A DNA stretch of 64,000 nt. It comes from Nitrospira sp. (GTDB taxonomy: Bacteria > Nitrospirota > Nitrospiria > Nitrospirales > Nitrospiraceae). Every line of letters starts with the position of its first letter. The first letter of the stretch is position 1. The position numbers and the translations under genes were made by a program. Positions 61,588 through 64,000 of this stretch are shown piece by piece. Location of the stretch: the NCBI GenBank assembly GCA_016788885.1, contig JAEURX010000018.1, forward strand, positions 82,948-146,947, in the 5' to 3' direction. A model generated the notes under the pieces. The model did no database searches. It saw only the letters and a program-made list of their open reading frames with translations, and was not told the DNA's origin.

Positions 61588-63003
61588 TCAATTCTGGATG
61601 GAGTAGCCGTGGCTCTTCGGATCGAATCCCTTCCGCTTGAGCTTTTCCACGAGGGTCGTTCTGTTCACTTGAAGCAACTGTGCCGCTCGACTGGTAATGC
61701 CATTGGCTTTTCGTAAGGCCTCGCCGATCAGTCGGTTTTCGTAATGCTCTAGTTCCTTCGTCAAGTTGATGCCGTCCTCGGAGAAGCGAATGAACTGCTC
61801 TGGCGCCTCGACCGACTTTCCACCGGCATTTTTCACAGCGCGTTCCGGCAAGTCGGCCAGGGTCAGCATTCCCCTTTTCTTCAGCACGCACAACCGTTCG
61901 ACCATGTTTTCAAGCTCGCGGATATTGCCCGGCCATTCCTCCTCTGTCATACGAGCCAGCGCATCAGGCTCCATGCCAAGGATTTCCGTTCGTCGCAACT
62001 GATTGAATTGGGAGATGAAATGGTTCACCAAGAGCGGAATGTCGCTCCGACGCTCTCGCAAAGGAGGAATGTGGATAGGAATGACGTGTAGGCGATAGTA
62101 CAAGTCCTGCCGAAAGCGGCGTTCTTGAACAGCCAGGGCGAGGTCTTGATTGGTGGCGGCAATGATCCGGACATCGACATTGATCGTCCTGGTTCCACCG
62201 ACGCGCTCGAAGCAGCGCTCTTGCAACACGCGCAGCAATTTCACTTGCAGCGGGAGACTCATTTCCCCCACTTCGTCCAAAAAGATGGTGCCACCGTGAG
62301 CCAATTCAAACCGCCCCAGGCGGGTGTGCGCAGCCCCGGTAAATGCCCCCTTTTCATGGCCAAACAATTCTGACTCGAGTAGCGTTTCTGGAATCGCGCC
62401 GCAGTTAACCGGCACTAAAGGACGCTCCCGGCGCATACTATTGAAGTGCAGCATCCGAGCAATTAATTCTTTGCCAGTGCCGCTTTCCCCTTCGATGAGC
62501 ACCGTGCTATCGCTGTCCGCGACCTTCTCCACAAAGTCCAACACCATTCGCATCGGCGCGCTACTCCCCACCAGATGCTCAAGGCGATATTGGTCCCGCA
62601 CGGCTTTTCGCAGCAGATGGTTTTCCTGTTTGAGCTTGTATACATCCAACGCCTTACGCACCACGACGGCTACGGTATCGGGTTCGAATGGTTTGGTAAT
62701 GAAATCAAATGCCCCAGCCTTCATGGCGCGCACGGCATAGTCAATCGTGCCGTATCCGGTCATCACAATCGCAATGATTTTGGAGTCGATTTTTGAAATG
62801 CGTTCTATCGTTTCAAGTCCGTCAATGCCTGGCATTTGTAGATCAGTTAGAACCACATGCACAGGCTGGTCCTTGACCGCTTCTACACCTTCCAGACCAC
62901 TGGACATGACAGTTACCTGATGGCCTTCATCTGTCAGCGTCTCCGCCAAAAGCTGGCGCACAGCAGGGTCATCATCGATCACAAGAATGTGTGATTGGCT
63001 CAT
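61588..63003 (-). CDS. NtrC-type sigma-54 response regulator, 471 aa
   Basis: Receiver (D10-D11, D54, T82, K104), AAA+ domain with Walker A GESGTGKE (172-179) and GAFTGA (219-224), and a C-terminal Fis-type helix-turn-helix (ITSRAAQLLQVNRTTLVEKLKRKG). It is complete and should activate sigma-54 promoters. It has no adjacent kinase of its own, being separated from the TPR gene by 131 bp. It may be a second flagellar regulator (FlrA/FleQ role, though those often lack a working receiver) or control other genes. Its receiver resembles that of REC-FliH in the VMTGxG and FxTKPF blocks. Confidence 0.87.
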   Translation of the reverse strand: MSQSHILVIDDDPAVRQLLAETLTDEGHQVTVMSSGLEGVEAVKDQPVHVVLTDLQMPGIDGLETIERISKIDSKIIAIVMTGYGTIDYAVRAMKAGAFDFITKPFEPDTVAVVVRKALDVYKLKQENHLLRKAVRDQYRLEHLVGSSAPMRMVLDFVEKVADSDSTVLIEGESGTGKELIARMLHFNSMRRERPLVPVNCGAIPETLLESELFGHEKGAFTGAAHTRLGRFELAHGGTIFLDEVGEMSLPLQVKLLRVLQERCFERVGGTRTINVDVRIIAATNQDLALAVQERRFRQDLYYRLHVIPIHIPPLRERRSDIPLLVNHFISQFNQLRRTEILGMEPDALARMTEEEWPGNIRELENMVERLCVLKKRGMLTLADLPERAVKNAGGKSVEAPEQFIRFSEDGINLTKELEHYENRLIGEALRKANGITSRAAQLLQVNRTTLVEKLKRKGFDPKSHGYSIQN

Positions 63004-63221
63004 ACAACGCGCTCCTCCCCGGGTATCGAGGACGTCAGGCTATTCTGGATTGCTGCACCGACACTTCAGCCCTCAGACGGCGGCGCAGCACCATTCCTCG
63101 TCTCAAATTGAGCTTATTGGGAATCAAGACTTTATTCAAGTAAAAGTGGCCGCGCAGGGAAACTGGAACCAGGACAAAACGGACGGAAGTTCAGGAGCAC
63201 TAGTGATGAATGCCTCACATC

Positions 63222-63250
63222 TTGACAGCTCAGCACAAGAACTGTAGGGT
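63222..63250 (+). promoter_or_regulatory. Sigma-70-like promoter for tRNA-Thr
   Basis: A perfect -35 TTGACA (63222-63227), a 17-base spacer and a weak -10 TAGGGT (63245-63250). The expected start would be near 63257, about 48 bases before the tRNA. The rest of 63004-63304 shows nothing else that I recognise. Confidence 0.45.
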
Positions 63251-63304
63251 TCCACGCTCATCATCTTGTTGAAATATCCCGCATCTTGGCATCTGAGTGA
63301 GTGA

Positions 63305-63380
63305 GCTGGCGTAGCTCAATTGGCAGAGCAGCGGTTTTGTAAACCGCCGGTTGGGGGTTCGATTCCTCTCGCCAGCTCCA
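63305..63380 (+). tRNA. tRNA-Thr (anticodon UGU)
   Basis: 76-nt cloverleaf with 3' CCA encoded. The acceptor arm pairs GCTGGCG with CGCCAGC. The D arm is GCTC...GAGC. The anticodon stem GCGGT/ACCGC encloses loop TTTGTAA, giving anticodon TGT for ACA (Thr). The T arm GGGGG-TTCGATT-CCTCT closes with two G-U pairs. Confidence 0.95.
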
Positions 63381-63939
63381 CAAATCAGACGGACGTGTCA
63401 AGCACGTGGCGGCTCGCGAACTCACTCCTCGTATCACGCGGTTCTTTAATTTTACCCACTGTAGTTCAAATTAGTCCGGAAGGTACGCCTGAAGAACCTT
63501 CAAACCCTCGTTGCTTCACAACAGTGTGGCAACCGTATACACGACGAGCTCTGCTGCTAGAATGGTGCGCGACGAGCCTTTCCAGCACTCCGGCTCGCAC
63601 TTGGGTATTATGCAGTCACTACTATTGAAACCAGTAGGTATTTTCACTTCCACAATTCGATGCCCCCGTACTATGAGCTATTCTGCGTAGCCGGAGAGCC
63701 TCAGAGTCCCATAAGCATGAGCTTCTTGCATCAATGCAGAATTGACATCTCAACCGGTTCCCCAGGTCTACAGAGCCTAATAGAAGGGCTCTGATCAAGC
63801 ATGGATAACTAAACAACGATCCCCCCTAAAGAGTTACCTATTCTGAGGACTAGGCCTCCCACCAACCTCAGCATATAGTTGAGAACAAGAGCGACTCAAC
63901 TCACCCGTGCTGGTCCCAGTGAGAGACAAAGGAGGCGCG
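63381..63939 (+). other. Intergenic stretch without recognisable genes
   Basis: 559 bp between tRNA-Thr and the PilZ-like gene. I see no coding pattern on either strand. A 7-bp stem-loop (CAGAGCC at 63771-63777 with GGCTCTG at 63787-63793) is present, with no U-tract. Short frames here lack ribosome sites and family features. The stretch is visibly richer in A and T than the gene regions. Confidence 0.6.
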
Positions 63940-64000
63940 ATGAAAAATCGATATAGCCAACGAGTATCAGTAGATTGTTCCGTCATGTTTGCCGGGGAAA
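63940..64000 (+). CDS. PilZ-like protein, start only (cut by window edge)
   Basis: AAAGGAGG lies four bases before ATG 63940. The 20 visible codons read MKNRYSQRVSVDCSVMFAGE: an R-x3-R (R4, R8) followed by a hydrophobic beta strand, the opening of single-domain PilZ proteins that bind c-di-GMP. Too little is visible to confirm the D-x-S-x2-G part. Confidence 0.6.
   Translation, partial: MKNRYSQRVSVDCSVMFAGE

Noticed and set aside
62987..63247. Possible small gene between the NtrC-type regulator and tRNA-Thr
   Set aside because: It overlaps the regulator start, has no ribosome site, and the tRNA promoter candidate lies in its 3' part.
63622..63816. 64-codon frame on the minus strand in the empty stretch
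   Set aside because: No ribosome site, no hydrophobic or family pattern, and no neighbouring partner.
1..64000. CRISPR arrays, insertion sequences, prophage genes, rRNA
   Set aside because: No direct-repeat arrays, transposase or phage motifs, or rRNA segments were seen anywhere in the window.

Overview
The window looks like the chromosome of a motile, Gram-negative bacterium of moderately high GC. The best guess is the phylum Nitrospirota (a Nitrospira-like organism). That guess rests on overall protein character and gene order and is not proven. The flagellum is of the diderm type, because P-ring (FlgI) and L-ring (FlgH) genes are present. Almost everything is on the minus strand.

Left third (1-19376): one long minus-strand operon for surface or flagellar glycan synthesis. 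Read in the direction of transcription it holds a DegT-family sugar 3-dehydratase-like enzyme, an SDR epimerase/reductase, heptose kinase and nucleotidyltransferase genes (HddA/HddC type), a transketolase split into two genes, two B12-binding-domain radical SAM enzymes, a giant protein of about 2180 residues (four glycosyltransferase modules, a methyltransferase module and a TPR tail), and three further glycosyltransferases, the last cut by the window edge. Many junctions are ATGA overlaps.

Middle (19572-25510): a c-di-GMP block with a YcgR-like PilZ protein diverging from an HD-GYP protein and a hybrid histidine kinase, then csrA-fliW.

Right two thirds (25518-56363): a nearly complete flagellar locus in several minus-strand operons: flgM-flgN-flgK-flgL; flgF-flgG-flgA-flgH-flgI-flgJ; fliL-M-N-O-P-Q-R-flhB-flhA-flhF-flhG-fliA; fliK-flgD-flgE; flgB-flgC-fliE-fliF-fliG-(REC-fliH)-fliI-fliJ-motE. 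Flagellin, fliD, fliS, motA and motB are not in the window. Next come a TPR protein, a histidine kinase and an NtrC-type activator (56533-61456), a second NtrC-type activator (61588-63003), tRNA-Thr(UGU), a 559-bp stretch without recognisable genes, and the first codons of another PilZ-like protein at the right edge.

Regulation can be read from the sequence. Four flagellar operons have sigma-54-like -24/-12 elements 30-50 bp before the first gene. Upstream of each lies an exact copy of a quasi-palindromic 13-mer, GGAA-N4-TTGCC, proposed here as the site of the local NtrC-type activator. The same 13-mer, with a weaker sigma-54-like element, precedes the glycan operon, which suggests the glycan is made together with the flagellum. 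A second set of promoters (flgM, csrA-fliW, HD-GYP, degenerate GGDEF and probably PilZ) shares a sigma-28-like pattern of the form TAAAGTTC-N12-GCCGATAN. This gives a sigma-54 then sigma-28 hierarchy, with c-di-GMP genes in the late class. The most unusual single gene is fliH, which carries an intact response-regulator receiver domain at its N-terminus.
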